A stretch of 64,000 bases of DNA, taken from assembly GCA_024291935.2 (NCBI GenBank), contig CM044308.1, forward strand, positions 122,786,501 through 122,850,500, read 5' to 3'. Positions 1 to 10,479 of the stretch are shown here, piece after piece. The stretch comes from Okapia johnstoni (Eukaryota > Chordata > Mammalia > Artiodactyla > Giraffidae). The translations under genes and the position numbers were made by a program. The notes below the pieces were generated by a model. That model saw only the letters and a program-made list of their open reading frames with translations. It had not been told where the DNA came from and did no database searches. Numbering within the stretch: the first letter of the stretch is position 1; each line of letters begins with the position of its first letter.

Positions 1-439
1 ATTACCAGCCTATGATCAAGCCAGAGAGACACTTCTGAAGAGAATGTATCAACCACTTCATTGTGAAGTATTTCTGTAGTCTGCTGTGTAGTGTTTATGC
101 TCTTTTGCAGGGAGACACTAGTGAGTTGATAACTGTCAGATCAGCCACAGTTGAATCTTAGGGCATTTCAGAGATAGAAAATCTCCTCCTTTCTTCCTAC
201 AGTGGAGGGAAAAACAGCTTCGCTTCTACTCTGGAACCAGAGCCTCAACTGCTCCTGCTTGTAAATGATGACTAGTAATGATGGTTCCCCAATTCCAGCC
301 GTTAGTGGCACCCAATTCCAATTTTTATCCCGGTTCCCAGAAGCCTGTTTTTCTTGCTCTGAGTCTAGTCTTCCCCAAGAAGGTTATTTTCTGAAAAGAG
401 CCTGTCAGAGAGGGGGAAATTCCCCCTTCTACCCCTCTT
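1..439. other. Unassigned, no gene seen
   Basis: No ORF of note, no splice-flanked coding stretch and no repeat family that I recognise. Confidence 0.5.
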
Positions 440-1317
440 GAGTTCTTGTGGCTGGATTCATAATAAATAGACACAAGACAGTTTAACAAGAGAAAAAGAA
501 ATAAATTTTAATTCGTGTGCAAGGTAATGGGACCTAAGAAGTGACCAGAGAAGACAGATTGTATATTTTTAAGACAAATAAACAATAAGTGAGGAATTAA
601 CAAGACAAAGAAACAGGTTTCAGGTGCTTAATTAGTGAAGAATCTAGAGTTTGGGCTTTGACTAGTAAAGTAAAGAAGTAATAAGGTTTGTCTGGGCTTC
701 CCTGGTAGCGCAGCCAGTAAAGAGTCTGCCCTCAGTGTGGGAGACCGGGACTCAACCCCTGGGTGGGGAAGATCCCCTGGAGAAGGGAATGGCTACCCAC
801 TCCAGTATTCTTGCCTAGAGAATTCCAATGGACAGACCATGGGGTCGCAAAAGAGTTGGATACGACTGAGCACTAAACAGCAAAAAGGTTTGTTTATACA
901 GACTACTTGGCCCCAAATTTTCTCTCTCTGGTGAAGAGTGTCCCTTCTACCTCCAGATGCAGGAGCTGTACCTTTCACATGAGAGATTTATTCGCTGCCT
1001 TCAGGGAGACAGATAGGAGGGTCAGAGTGTCCCTCTTGCTTCAGATGTTTGTTTCTTAAGTAACTTTCTTTCAAAATGATCAGTTTGCCATTGAGGCCTT
1101 TTTGGAGGGAGGTCTGCCCTGGGCTCCAACAAGCCCTTGGCACACAACTGCCCCACGTACCATTGGCCCAGCTCCAGACAGATGGCGTTTTTATTTTGTA
1201 AACTAGCTTGGATTTCATAAACACAGCAGTACTCCTTGGCAGGGAAATTTTAAATTTATGCAGCATATTTGAGAAGTGGACTTTGTCACTTGAGTATTTG
1301 GAGCACTCCTCATTTGC
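440..1317. other. Unassigned old repeat-like DNA, possibly an LTR
   Basis: The A-rich stretch 440-690 and its continuation after the SINE at 692-884 have the texture of a degraded LTR, but I cannot name a family. Small ORFs here (for example 988-1266 minus) lack any recognisable domain. Confidence 0.3.
692..884 (+). mobile_element. Bov-tA SINE
   Basis: The element has a tRNA-like head (ggcttccctggtagcgcag) with a B-box-like region, followed by the BovB-derived body ending in gttggatacgactgagc. It is flanked by a TSD, aaggtttgt, at 683-691 and 885-893. It is close to full length. The 65-codon ORF across it is a SINE artefact. Confidence 0.95.
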
Positions 1318-1520
1318 TTGCTTGCTTAGTCACTCCAGTCATATTCGACTCTTTGCAACCCATTGGTCTGTAGCCTGCCAGGTTCCTCTGTCTATGAGAC
1401 TTCTTTCAGGTAAGAATACTGGAGTGGTTACCACTTCCTTCTCCAGGGGATCTTCCTGACTAAGGGATCGAACCCATGTCTCCTGTGTCTCCTTCTATAC
1501 AAGAGGATTCTTTAGCTCTG
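1318..1520 (-). mobile_element. Bov-tA SINE, split by a BOVA2
   Basis: This is a reverse-complement Bov-tA: the body comes first (tcatattcgactctttgcaa), then the tRNA-like head. The head is interrupted at 1520 by a BOVA2, and its last bases (gagcca...) resume after 1764. The copy is diverged and therefore older than the BOVA2 inside it. Confidence 0.93.
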
Positions 1521-1764
1521 CCGCTGCTGCTGCTGCTAAGTCGTTTCAGTCGTGTCCGACTCTGTGCGACCCCACAGATGGCAGCCCACCAGGCTCCGCC
1601 GTCCCTGGGATTCTCCAGGCAAGAACACTGGAGTGGGTTGCCATTTCCTTCTCCAGTGCATGAAAGGGAAAAGTGAAAGTGAAGTCGCTCAGTCGTGTCC
1701 AACTCTTCGCAACCCCGTGGACTGGAGCCTACCAGGCTCCTCCGTCCATGGGATTCTCCAGGCA
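1521..1764 (-). mobile_element. BOVA2 SINE inserted in a Bov-tA
   Basis: Two Bov-A monomers lie in tandem, joined by the aaagtgaaagtgaag linker. The (CAG)n tail is seen as gctgctgctgctgctaag at the left edge. The host Bov-tA sequence agctctg is duplicated at 1514-1520 and 1765-1771, as expected of a TSD. Confidence 0.95.
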
Positions 1765-1785
1765 AGCTCTGAGCCATTCCTAAGT

Positions 1786-2503
1786 CAAAGGTGCAAACCT
1801 TAGAAGTTATTAGAAAAAACTAACTTTAGCTGTTATTTTGTCTTCCCTCCCACTGTGTGGTTCTCTATGGAAATGTGAACAATGTACTGTGGTGTGATGC
1901 TATGTTTTGAGGGACCAGAAACAGCCCAGTAGGTTAGAAAGAATGTTAGTGCAAACAGTTCAAGTGAGATTTAGTAGAAGGAACAGTTTTCTCTCTCTGC
2001 TATGTTGGCAAAGGTATCTTGAGAGAAGACTCTTATTGTGATTTGGCTCTTCAGGCCTCAGGGGCCTGACTACTTTCCATATTCTAATTACTTGCCTACT
2101 ATTTCTAGAATAAGGGAGTGTGTGAATTAATACCTGTAAAGGATCTTTCAAAACACAATTTGTGAGGGTCTGGATCCTTCTTTCAGGACTCATGTAAGTC
2201 TTACTGTGGCCAGGAAATGTTGACTATGCCTTTGTATACTGAATTCTAAGGAACCACCTTTGTTTTCTCAGATGAATGGTACACTGATGATGACATTTTC
2301 TTTATCTTGTCAGAAGGTTTTCACATAGCTACAGCATGACTGCTCCCTGGCTGGCTGCCTGCATTATGCTTTGTGTTGTAAGATAAACCTTGTTTCAGAA
2401 AGGTTAAAAAGTGACAATATAGTGTACCTGAGAGTTGATGAAATAAGGTAGTTGAGGGGGAATTTTCTGGACTGCCTTATCCCATTGACAAATTTGATAA
2501 ATA
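1786..2503. other. Unassigned, no gene seen
   Basis: I see no recognisable repeat. A 77-codon minus ORF (1960-2193) has no domain and no codon-bias signal that I can see. Confidence 0.45.
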
Positions 2504-3885
2504 ACCACAGCAGTGGCCACAGGACTGGGAAAGGTCAGTTTTCATTCCAGTCTCAAAGAAAGGCAATGCCAAAGAATGCTCAAACTACTGCACAATTGTA
2601 CTCATCTCACACGCTAGTAAAGTAATGCTCAAAATTCTCCAAGCCAGACTTCAGCAGTACATGAACTGTGAACTTCCAGATGTTCAAGCTAGTTTTAAAA
2701 AAGGCAGAGGAACCAGAGATCAAATTGTCAACATTCGTTGGATCATTGAAATAGCAAGAGAGCTCTTGAAAAATATCTACTTCTGCTTTATTGACTCTGC
2801 CAAAGCCTTTGACTGTGAGGACCACAACAAACTCTGGAAAATTCTCCAAGAGATGGGAATACCAGACCACCTGACCTGCCTCTTGAGAAACCTGTATGCA
2901 GGTCAGGAAGCAACAGAACTGGACGTGGAACAACAGACTGGTTCCAAATAGGAAAAGGAGTACGTCAAGGCTGTATATTATCACCCTGCTTATTTAACTT
3001 CTATGCAGAGTACATCATAAGAAACGCTGGGCTGGATGAAGCACCAGCTGGAATCAAGATTTCCGGGAGAAATATCAATAACCTCAGATATGCAGGTGAC
3101 ACCACCCTTATGGCAGAAACTGAAGAAGAACTAAAAAGCCTCTTGATGAAAGTGAAAGAGGAGAGTGAAAAAGTTGGCTTAAAACTCAACATTCAGAAAA
3201 CTAAGATCATGGAATCCGGTCCCATCACTTCATGGCAAATAGATGGGAAAACAGTGGAAACAATGAGAGATTTTATTTTCCTGGGCTCCAGAATCACTGT
3301 AGATGGTGACTGCAAGCCATGAAATTAAAAGACGCTTGCTCCTTGGAAGAAAAGTTGTGACCAACCTAGACAGCATATTAAAAAGCAGACGTTACTTTGC
3401 CAACAAAGGTCTGTCTAGTCAAAGCTATGGTTTTTCCAGTAGTCATGTAGTTTTTCCAGTAGTGAGAGTTGGACTATAAAGAAAGCTGAGCGCTGAAGAA
3501 TTGATGCTTTTAAACTATGGTGTTGGAGAAGACTCTTGAGAGTCCCTTGAACTGCAAGGAGATCCAACCAGTCCATCCTAAAGGAGATCAGTCCTGAATA
3601 TTCACTGGAAGGACTGATGTTCAAGCTGAAACTCCAATACTTTGGCCACATGATGTGAAGAGCTGACTCATTGGAAAAGACCCTGATGCTGGGAAAGATT
3701 GAAGGCAGGAGGAGAAGGGGATGACAGGAGATGAGATGGTTGGATGGCATCACCAACTCAATGGACATGAGTTTGAGTAGACTCCGGGAGTTGGCGATGG
3801 ACAGGGAGGCCTGGCGGGCTGTGGTCCATGGGGTCCCAAAGAGTCGGACATGACCGACACGACTGAGCAACTGAACTGAACTGAA
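2504..3885 (+). mobile_element. BovB (RTE-type LINE), 5'-truncated
   Basis: The copy starts inside the RT domain, runs through the C-terminal ORF and ends in the BovB 3' tail (ctgaactgaactgaa at 3871-3885). It shares sequence with antisense copies at 14.1, 25.0, 46.2 and 52.6 kb and the sense copy at 36.7 kb. Its body also matches the 3' part of nearby Bov-tA SINEs, in line with the known derivation of those SINEs from BovB. Confidence 0.96.
2625..3322 (+). pseudogene. BovB reverse transcriptase remnant, frameshifted
   Basis: The first open frame, 2625-2951, carries the RT segment with FIDSAKAFDCEDH. A frameshift near 2910-2925 moves the rest to another frame (to 3322), containing RYAGDTTLMAE and LKLNIQKTKIM. 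The catalytic YADD motif reads YAGD (3089-3100), so one metal-binding aspartate is lost. An extra A near 3314 ends the frame at DGDCKP-stop. A further in-frame TGA lies at 3656-3658. The copy cannot encode an active RT. Confidence 0.92.
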
Positions 3886-4429
3886 ATAACCTTTGAAGAA
3901 TTGTTCCTGATATTTTGTCATTGTTAATGCAATTTGTAGTTTTCAGATGTGTGTTTGATCAACTGGAATGAAAAGAAAGAAGGCTAGGTCATAATCTCTG
4001 GATTTTCTTCACTGTGTATCGGGGCTTAAGTCCTCCATCCAGGATGCATGCTTACGATCATCACTCAGGCTACAGAAGAAATTAATTGAATAAGTGGGTA
4101 AATATTCCTTTAAATCTGGGAAGCCATGTCATCACCCTCTTGTCCCACAATTACAGTGTGTGAAATCTCATTAGTATTTTATTGAAGATGTTATTTAGAT
4201 ATTTGTGCTTCATTAAAGCACAGAGCAGTTTCTATAATATATACTGTGGCAGGTGCTGAAGTGCTGCTTGAATTATTCTATGGAAAAGCCCCTTGTGGAG
4301 GAGCATTAACTCACTCTAGCCCCAGGAGGACCAGCCTGTACAGTTTGATGTCTTCAAACTGATGAAAAAGTTCTATTCTCTTAGAATGCCATCCACCTCA
4401 TTCACATGTTTTCTTGGCTTTTTTTCTAG
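3886..4429. other. Unassigned, no gene seen
   Basis: Moderately A+T-rich DNA without recognisable coding or repeat structure. Confidence 0.45.
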
Positions 4430-4650
4430 AACAGAGTTTCTCAATTTCACTGCTATTGATGTTTGGGATTAGATAATTCTATGTCCAAGGTAGCTGTCCA
4501 GTGCCCTGTAGGATGTTTGGCAGAAATCCTAGTCACCAGGTGCCAAAAACATCCTCTCCCAAAATTTGATAATTTAAAGTGTTTCGAGACATTTCCCAGT
4601 GTCTGCTGGGGCACAAAGCCAACCTGGTAGAGAACTATTGTTCTCGAATT
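4430..4650 (-). mobile_element. MER20 (hAT-Charlie) DNA transposon fossil
   Basis: About 220 bp, the usual MER20 length. The left end resembles the reverse end of the element (gagtttctcaattt). Internally I recognise the ccctgtaggatgtttggcag and agacatttcccagtgtctg segments, and the right end is gtagagaactattgttc. Only fragments of the terminal repeats survive. No transposase is encoded. Confidence 0.75.
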
Positions 4651-5459
4651 CTCTTTCAGGCCACAGAGACTCTGGAAAGACAGGGATCAGATGCTTCAAG
4701 AATTAGTTCTCATCCATGTTATTATGATGTTCAAATGTGAAACCAAAGGATGAATTAGCCACAGGTTATATAAAAGCCACAAAAGAAGTAAATCAGCAGC
4801 TTTCAATATATGGGCTCAATACTGTAATATGAAGCTACGCTGTGAGATGATTTAGTGTCAGGGTGAGTTTGAAGATAGAAAGGATGACATATACCTCTCT
4901 CCCTCTCAAACATTGTCTGTAATGGAAAATTTCAAACTTTTGAAAGTATAAGGAAACTGCCAAAAGCACACAAAATCAGCTCTGTTCAGTGTAGACTTGG
5001 TATTATATTTTTTTAGACCCAGTAAAAAAAAAAAACCTCTAAATTTTTTATAAACATCAGTAATGAAAACAAAAACAAACTCTGTGGTACAACTCAAATG
5101 AAACTGTTATTATAATCACTCCTCCCACCTCATTAGTGCTTGGCCCATCCCCTTGAAAATATTTGTCACCTCCATGCTTGCCCAGAAGTACATCCTTTTG
5201 TATATAAATGGCTTATTTTTTAGTATTCTTTAGTAATTCTGTTGTTCAGTATCACAGTCATGAGTGGTTGTGGCTTCTTTTTAAAGCAATTATTTTAAAA
5301 GTATGTCAAAACAAAAAGTACACTCTTATTTTACACATTCAGGAAAAGTCTCTGAGAGTTAGCCTCAGAAAAGGAGGCAATGCTTTCTCCCCACAGTGCC
5401 TTAGTGGGGAAAACCAAGTACATCATCTGCAAAGATCAGTGCTCACTTGGCACCAATAT
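4651..5459. other. Unassigned, no gene seen
   Basis: A+T-rich DNA with an A-run near 5023-5035. The 95-codon ORF at 5208-5495 runs into the L2 below and shows no domain. Confidence 0.45.
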
Positions 5460-6145
5460 GGAAAGGCATCTGTCTCATGTAGCTTATTGCAGTAGCCCAT
5501 TTATTAGTCTCCCTGCTTCTGCCTTGCTACTTAATGTCTCTTCTCTCTACTGTAGCAAATAGAGCGATCCTGTTAAGCATCATTGAGATCTTGTAAATCC
5601 TTTACTCAAAGCCCTTTGGTGGTTCCCCATATTGCTTAGAGTAAAAGCTAAAGACTGTAAAATGGTCTGCAAGGCCCTACCTCTGGTTTCATCTCCTCTT
5701 TTTCTCTCCATTGTGCACCTCACCACAGCTTCATTGGCCTCCTCGATGGTCTGAGGACTCACCAGCTCTATCTCAGAAATTTCGTACCTGCGGTTCCTTT
5801 GCCTGAGATGCTCTCCAAGGATATATACATGCATCACTCCCTCATCTCCTTCAAATCTTCAAGTCTGCTTTCATGGCACCTCTTCCATGAGGCCACCTCT
5901 AACTGTTTAAATTTGCTATCTCACCCACTTGGGCCTGCCACTGCCCTTCTCCTGCTTCTTCTTTTTGTGTGCTATCGTGACATCTATCTTTCTAATATAT
6001 TAATTCCTTTTTGTTTTGGTCAGTATTCTCCACTCCTTGAAAGAACAAAACTTCAGTGAAGACAAGGAATTTTTACTGCTTAATCCTCTATTATGTCACG
6101 AGATTCTAATAAGGGCTGGTGATATAAATGTCTATTGAATGGATC
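5460..6145 (+). mobile_element. L2 LINE 3' region
   Basis: The order of landmarks matches L2: gccctttggtggttccccat, then ggccctacctctgg, then a pyrimidine-rich stretch (ttcatggcacctcttccatg), then a terminal segment close to gtctattgaatggatc. Divergence is high. The small ORFs here (5580-5837 minus, 5799-6059 plus) are by-products. Confidence 0.7.
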
Positions 6146-6596
6146 TATAATCATGAAAGTAAATAATAGATATTATAAGCAAAATTTATTTTCAAAGTAT
6201 AAATTGAAAGATTATTTCAAGATTAGCTTGATACTTGATTTTTTTGAAGAATGAAGTTTCAGGCTTTATTGGATATAGTTATTTTTTAACTGTTTTTTTT
6301 TAAATGAAGTATAGTTGATTTACAAATTAGTTTCAGCTGTGCAACATTGTGATGCAATATTTTTATAGATTATACTTCATTTAAAGTTATTACAAAATAA
6401 TGGCTATATTTCCTTGTGCTGTATACATGTCTTTTTGCTTATTTATGTTATACATAGTAGTTTGTGTTTCTTAATTCCATACTCCTATCTTATCCCCCTG
6501 CTTGCCTCTACACACTACTAACTAATAGTTTGTTCTCTGTATCTGTGAGTCTGTTTTGTTATATACATTCCTTTATTCTTTAGATTCCACATATAA

Positions 6597-6691
6597 AAAT
6601 TCCATGGACGGAGGAGCCTAGTAGGCTACAGTCCATGCGGTTGCAAAGACTTGGACACGACTGAGTGACTTCACTTTCTTTCTTTTCTTTC
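6597..6691 (+). mobile_element. Bov-A monomer fragment
   Basis: Only the last ~90 bp of a Bov-A body (ttccatggacggaggagcct to cgactgagtgacttcac) with a ttctttctttt-like tail. Host L1 sequence tataa repeats at 6592-6596 and 6692-6696, consistent with a short TSD and 5' truncation. Confidence 0.85.
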
Positions 6692-6826
6692 TATAAGTGA
6701 TTTACATAGAGTATTAGTTTTTCCCTGTCAGACTTATTTCACTAAGCATACTATCCTCTGGGTGTATCCACATTATTGAAAATGGCAGAATTTTGTTCTT
6801 TTTTATGTCTGAGTAATATTCCATTG

Positions 6827-6962
6827 GGAAGATCCCCTGGAGAAGGAAATGATAACCCACTTTAGTATTCTTGCCTCGGAAGTCCAATGGACAGGGGAAC
6901 CTGGAGGGCTATAGTCTATGGGGTCGCAAAATAATGGGACACAGCTTAGTGACTAAACAAGA
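6827..6962 (+). mobile_element. Bov-tA, 5'-truncated
   Basis: Starts at ggaagatcccctggagaag, so the tRNA-like head is missing. It is bounded by a 12-bp perfect TSD, aatattccattg, at 6815-6826 and 6963-6974. The TSD sequence belongs to the host L1 ORF2 end. Confidence 0.92.
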
Positions 6963-6998
6963 AATATTCCATTGTACATATGTGTGTATGTATATATG

Positions 6999-7004
<6 letters not shown>

Positions 7005-7048
<44 letters not shown>
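7005..7048. repeat. (TA)n microsatellite
   Basis: Uninterrupted TA for about 22 units inside the antisense L1. It gives rise to spurious YIYIY reading frames on both strands. Confidence 0.97.
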
Positions 7049-7050
<2 letters not shown>

Positions 7051-7335
7051 ATGTGGTCTCTTTAAAATCCCTATTGCCTGCAAATACAAAGCAGTTACTT
7101 GTGGAGAAGTTTAATTTACAAGTCAAAGGATTTCTCAATATGAAATATGAAATCTATTAACTTTTTAAAATCATCTTGATTTTGAAGTGCATATAAATTT
7201 TGTGGGGAAATGTCAATGACTCTATTATTGTAATTTGCCTTGAGTCAAGTTAAGGAAAAAGGGATGGATCTATAATTTAACTGTTTTATGTTTTAAAAAA
7301 CACATTATGAGGATGATCAACAATTGATTCTGTCT

Positions 7336-7540
7336 AGGCCTTCCCTGGTGGCTCAGCTGGTAAAGAATCTGCCTGCAATGTGGGAGACCTGGGTTTGACC
7401 CCTGAGTTGGGAAGCTCCCCTGGAGAAGGGAAAGGCTACCCAGTCCAGTATTCTGGCCTGGAGAATTCTGTGGACTATATAGTCCATGGGGTTGCAAAGA
7501 GTTGGACATGACTGAGCAAATCACTTTCACTACTTTTCAG
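7336..7540 (+). mobile_element. Bov-tA SINE
   Basis: Head (ttccctggtggctcagctgg) through body to gttggacatgactgagc. It belongs to the variant with tggactatatagtccatgg and a ctttcac tail. I did not find a clear TSD. Confidence 0.94.
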
Positions 7541-7896
7541 TATATATATATGTATTTTAATCAAATGACTTTTTAAAAATCAAGTTAGATAGTAAAAAGG
7601 GATTTTCTGTCAGTGTTTCCAAGTTTCAGTTTTCGTTGTGTGTATTAAGGTTCTCCAGAGAAATAGAACCAACAGGAGGTATACATATGTATATGTCCCC
7701 CCATAGTGACATTTATATTTACATTTATAAAAAGATTTATTTTAGGGAGTTGGCTCATGTAATTATAGAGGCTGAGAGATCGCAAGAACTACAGTCAGCA
7801 AACTGGAAACCCAGGAGAGCCAATGGTATAACTTCTAGTTAGAAAGCCAGCAGGCTGGAGGCTCAAGAAAAATCAATTTGACACAATGGAGTATTA

Positions 7897-8110
7897 TGCT
7901 CAGTTCTCAGTTGTGTCCGACTCTTTGCAACCCCATGGATTGTAGCCTGCTAGGCTCCTCTCTCCAGAGAGGTTTCCAGACAAGAATACTAGAGTGGATT
8001 GCCATTCCCTAATCCAGGGGATCTTCCCAACCTAGGGATCGAACCTGCATTTCTAGTATCTCTTGCATTGACAGGCAGATTCTTTACCACTAGCTTCATC
8101 TGGGAAGCCC
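7897..8110 (-). mobile_element. Bov-tA SINE inserted in L1
   Basis: Reverse-complement Bov-tA ending in the head sequence ctgggaagccc at 8100-8110. The body is diverged. The L1 sequence on both sides (tattatgctcag and tacttgaccataaaa) is collinear, so the SINE lies inside the L1. Confidence 0.93.
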
Positions 8111-8111
8111 T

Positions 8112-8386
8112 GCTGCTGCTGCTGCTAAGTCGCTTCAGTTGTGTCCGACTCTGTACGACCCCATAGACAGCAGCCCACCAGGCTTCGCCGTCCCTGGGAT
8201 TCTCCAGGCAAGAATACTGGAGTGGGTTGCCATTTCCTTCTCCAGTGCATGAAAGGGAAAAGTGAAAGTGAAGTCGCTCAGTCGTGTCCGACTTTTAGCG
8301 ACCCCATGGACTGCAGCCTACCAGGCTCCTCCATCCATGCGATTTTCCAGGCAAGAGTACTGGAGTGGGGTGCCACTGCCTTCTCC
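8112..8386 (-). mobile_element. BOVA2 SINE inserted at the head of a Bov-tA
   Basis: Complete dimer with a (CAG)5-type tail (gctgctgctgctgctaag). A perfect 12-bp TSD, ctgggaagccct, lies at 8100-8111 and 8387-8398. The duplicated target is the 5' end of the host Bov-tA. Confidence 0.97.
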
Positions 8387-8646
8387 CTGGGAAGCCCTAC
8401 TTGACCATAAAAAAGAGCAACATAATGCCATTTTCAGCAACGTAGATGGACCCAGAGATTGTCATATTGAGTGAAGTAAGTCAAATATCAGACAGAAAGA
8501 CAAGTATATGATATATGTGGAATCTAAAAAGATACAAATGAACTTATTTACAAAATGGAAGTAGAGTTATGGATATCGAAAACAAACTTATGGTTACCAA
8601 AGCATAAGGAGGGTGGGATAAATTGGGAAATTGGGATTGATAAAAT

Positions 8647-8649
8647 TTA

Positions 8650-8683
<34 letters not shown>

Positions 8684-8685
8684 AT
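8647..8685. repeat. (AT)n microsatellite in an L1 3' UTR
   Basis: TA repeats with one tac interruption, at the place where this L1 class has a short TA tract. Confidence 0.95.
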
Positions 8686-9347
8686 ATGTATACATGCTAG
8701 TGTATATAGAATAAATAACTAATAAGAACCTGCCATATAGCGCAGGGAAGTCTACTTAATAATATGTAATGACCTATGTGGGAAAAGAATCTAAAAATAG
8801 AAAACAGTGGATAAATGTATATGTATAATTGCTTCACTTTGCTGTACACCTGAAATTGACATAACATTGTAAATCAACGCCAATAAAAAATTTTTTAAAA
8901 AGAAAAGAAAAACCAGAGGACTAAAAATGAAAAAAAAAAAAGAAATCATTTTCAATTCAAATCCAAAAGGAGGAAAATATAAAGATCAATGTATTAGCTA
9001 CAGTCAGGCAGGAGGAATTCCCTCCTACTTAAGAGATAGCCAGACTTTTTGTTTCATTAAGCCTTCAGCTGATTGGATGAGGCCCACCCACATTACAGAG
9101 GGCAATCTGCTTTACTCAGTCTACAGATTTTGTTATTCTCATCCAAAAACACCTCACAGACTCACCCACGGTGTTTAATTAAATATCTGAACACCCTGTG
9201 ATCCGTTTAGTTTGGCACATAAAATATAACATTGCCTTGTGTTCCAAACGTCCTAAGTACTAAATATTTTTCCTAAAAATGTTTCTAGGATAAAATTATA
9301 TATCTTCATTGTCTTCAAAAGTAAAGGCAATACATTTTGAGGGAAGG

Positions 9348-9535
9348 GGGATTTATTAAATTATATTTGATTTACAGTGTTGTATTAGTTTCTGCTGTAC
9401 AGCAAAGTGATTCAGTTATAGATATATACTTTTTCATATTCTTTTCCATTATGATTTATTACAGGATATTGAATATAGTTCTCTGTGCTGTACAGTGATA
9501 CCTTGTCATTTATTTTATATATAGTAGTTTAATGT
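9348..9535 (-). mobile_element. L1 3' UTR, antisense
   Basis: Landmarks are tctgctgtacagcaaagtga, then aggatattgaatatagttct, then tgctgtacagtgatacc. Only the end of the 3' UTR is present. Confidence 0.85.
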
Positions 9536-10283
9536 GTGAGAGAATTAGTTATGTGAGAGAAATGAATATTTCAAAAACTATCCAACATAATGTCAAAAAC
9601 TTGTATTTTTTAAAATCTCTTAAGAATTTTCTATTGAAACCCTCCCTTTAAAGAAGAATGCAGATTCTGAGGTGAAGGATTATAACAACTTTAAGAGTGC
9701 ATTTCTATTTCCTTGTGAAAACAGTATAAGTAACACTTCTTATTGGGGCGTGTGCCTCTGTCACTTTTATTTCATGTTTTATACAATGATAGAAACAAAA
9801 TGAAACAAATTTTAGAACTACTTTTTTAAAGTAGTGACAGTGAAATATGTGAATGATTACAGTGGCCCCAAGACAAATACATTCTCACAACTTCAGAATT
9901 ACAGAAAGTTCAACTTCACCTGTGAAGTGTTCATTCCGTTTGTTGATACAATTTTTTTTCATAAAATGCCTTGATCTTAGAGTCACTATAAGCCCAGTTA
10001 ACCCTCCAGAGACAACTGGGTGCTCATTATCTTCTCTGTATTGCCCAGTAATCTGCTCAAGCAAGCATTATAGTGGGGGAAAGAAAGCCTGTGGCTTGAA
10101 ACTGAAACAAAAGCTGGTCTATATGGGGCTGTGTTCCAAATACTTAACAAATGGTAAGGCATGAGTACCAGTCAATCAGAACACATGCTATAAATGTCAC
10201 TAAATGGAACATGCCTAAAGTTGTCAGTGGAATTTTGGAAACTATTCTCACATTAAAAAATGTTTACTAATTTAATCATGCCT
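9536..10283. other. Unassigned, no gene seen
   Basis: A 103-codon ORF (9853-10164) has no domain, signal peptide or supporting splice context. Confidence 0.4.
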
Positions 10284-10295
10284 ATACATCTGTTG

Positions 10296-10467
10296 GGCTT
10301 CCCTTGTGGCTCAGCTGGTAAAGAATCTGCCTGCAAGGTGAGAGACCTGGGTTCCATCCCTGGGTTAGGAAGATCCTCTGGAGAAGGGAAAGGCTACCCA
10401 CTCCAGTATATAGTCCATGGCGTCGCAAAGAGTCGGACATGACTGAGCATCTTTCACTTTCACTTTC
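10296..10467 (+). mobile_element. Bov-tA SINE, short variant
   Basis: Head and body are present, but about 20-40 bp are missing between ccactccagtat and atagtccatgg compared with the other copies. A perfect 12-bp TSD, atacatctgttg, lies at 10284-10295 and 10468-10479. Confidence 0.96.
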
Positions 10468-10479
10468 ATACATCTGTTG

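Larger units (their letters stand above)
6296..7050 (-). mobile_element. Artiodactyl L1, 3' UTR and end of ORF2, antisense, split by two SINE fragments
   Basis: The antisense 3' UTR starts at gaagtatagttgatttaca and runs to the antisense ORF2 end (gtctgagtaatattccattg). Short SINE pieces interrupt it at 6597-6691 and 6827-6962. A (TA)n tract has grown where the L1 normally has a short tgtatatata. Confidence 0.88.
7882..8945 (+). mobile_element. L1 3' end, sense, split by two SINEs
   Basis: A stub of the ORF2 end (cacaatggagtatta) is followed by SINEs. The L1 resumes at ataaaaaagagcaacataat near 8407, continues through the 3' UTR (caaacttatggttaccaaag, ctttgctgtacacctgaaat) and ends in an A-rich tail near 8945. 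The nest order is LTR, then L1, then Bov-tA, then BOVA2. Confidence 0.85.
7645..9230 (-). mobile_element. Old MaLR-type LTR, split by an L1 and two SINEs
   Basis: The left part (7645-7880) begins with ggttctccagagaaatagaa and includes gagttggctcatgtaattat. The right part (8990-9230) includes gattggatgaggcccaccca and ends near cacataaaatataacattg. Together they match one well-known mammalian repeat that I take to be a MaLR LTR in reverse orientation. The middle is displaced by the L1 at 7882-8945. Subfamily not assigned; no retroviral genes are present. Confidence 0.65.

Noticed and set aside
692..884. tRNA gene suggested by the Bov-tA head
   Set aside because: The head is only tRNA-like and fused to a BovB-derived body with TSDs. 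No copy here can form a complete cloverleaf tRNA.
3415..3921. 168-codon minus ORF, the longest in that area
   Set aside because: It is the antisense strand of BovB. Similar antisense frames recur at 14.2, 46.4 and 52.7 kb for the same reason.
6871..7138. ORFs with IYIYIYIY runs
   Set aside because: They are translations of the (TA)n tract inside an antisense L1.
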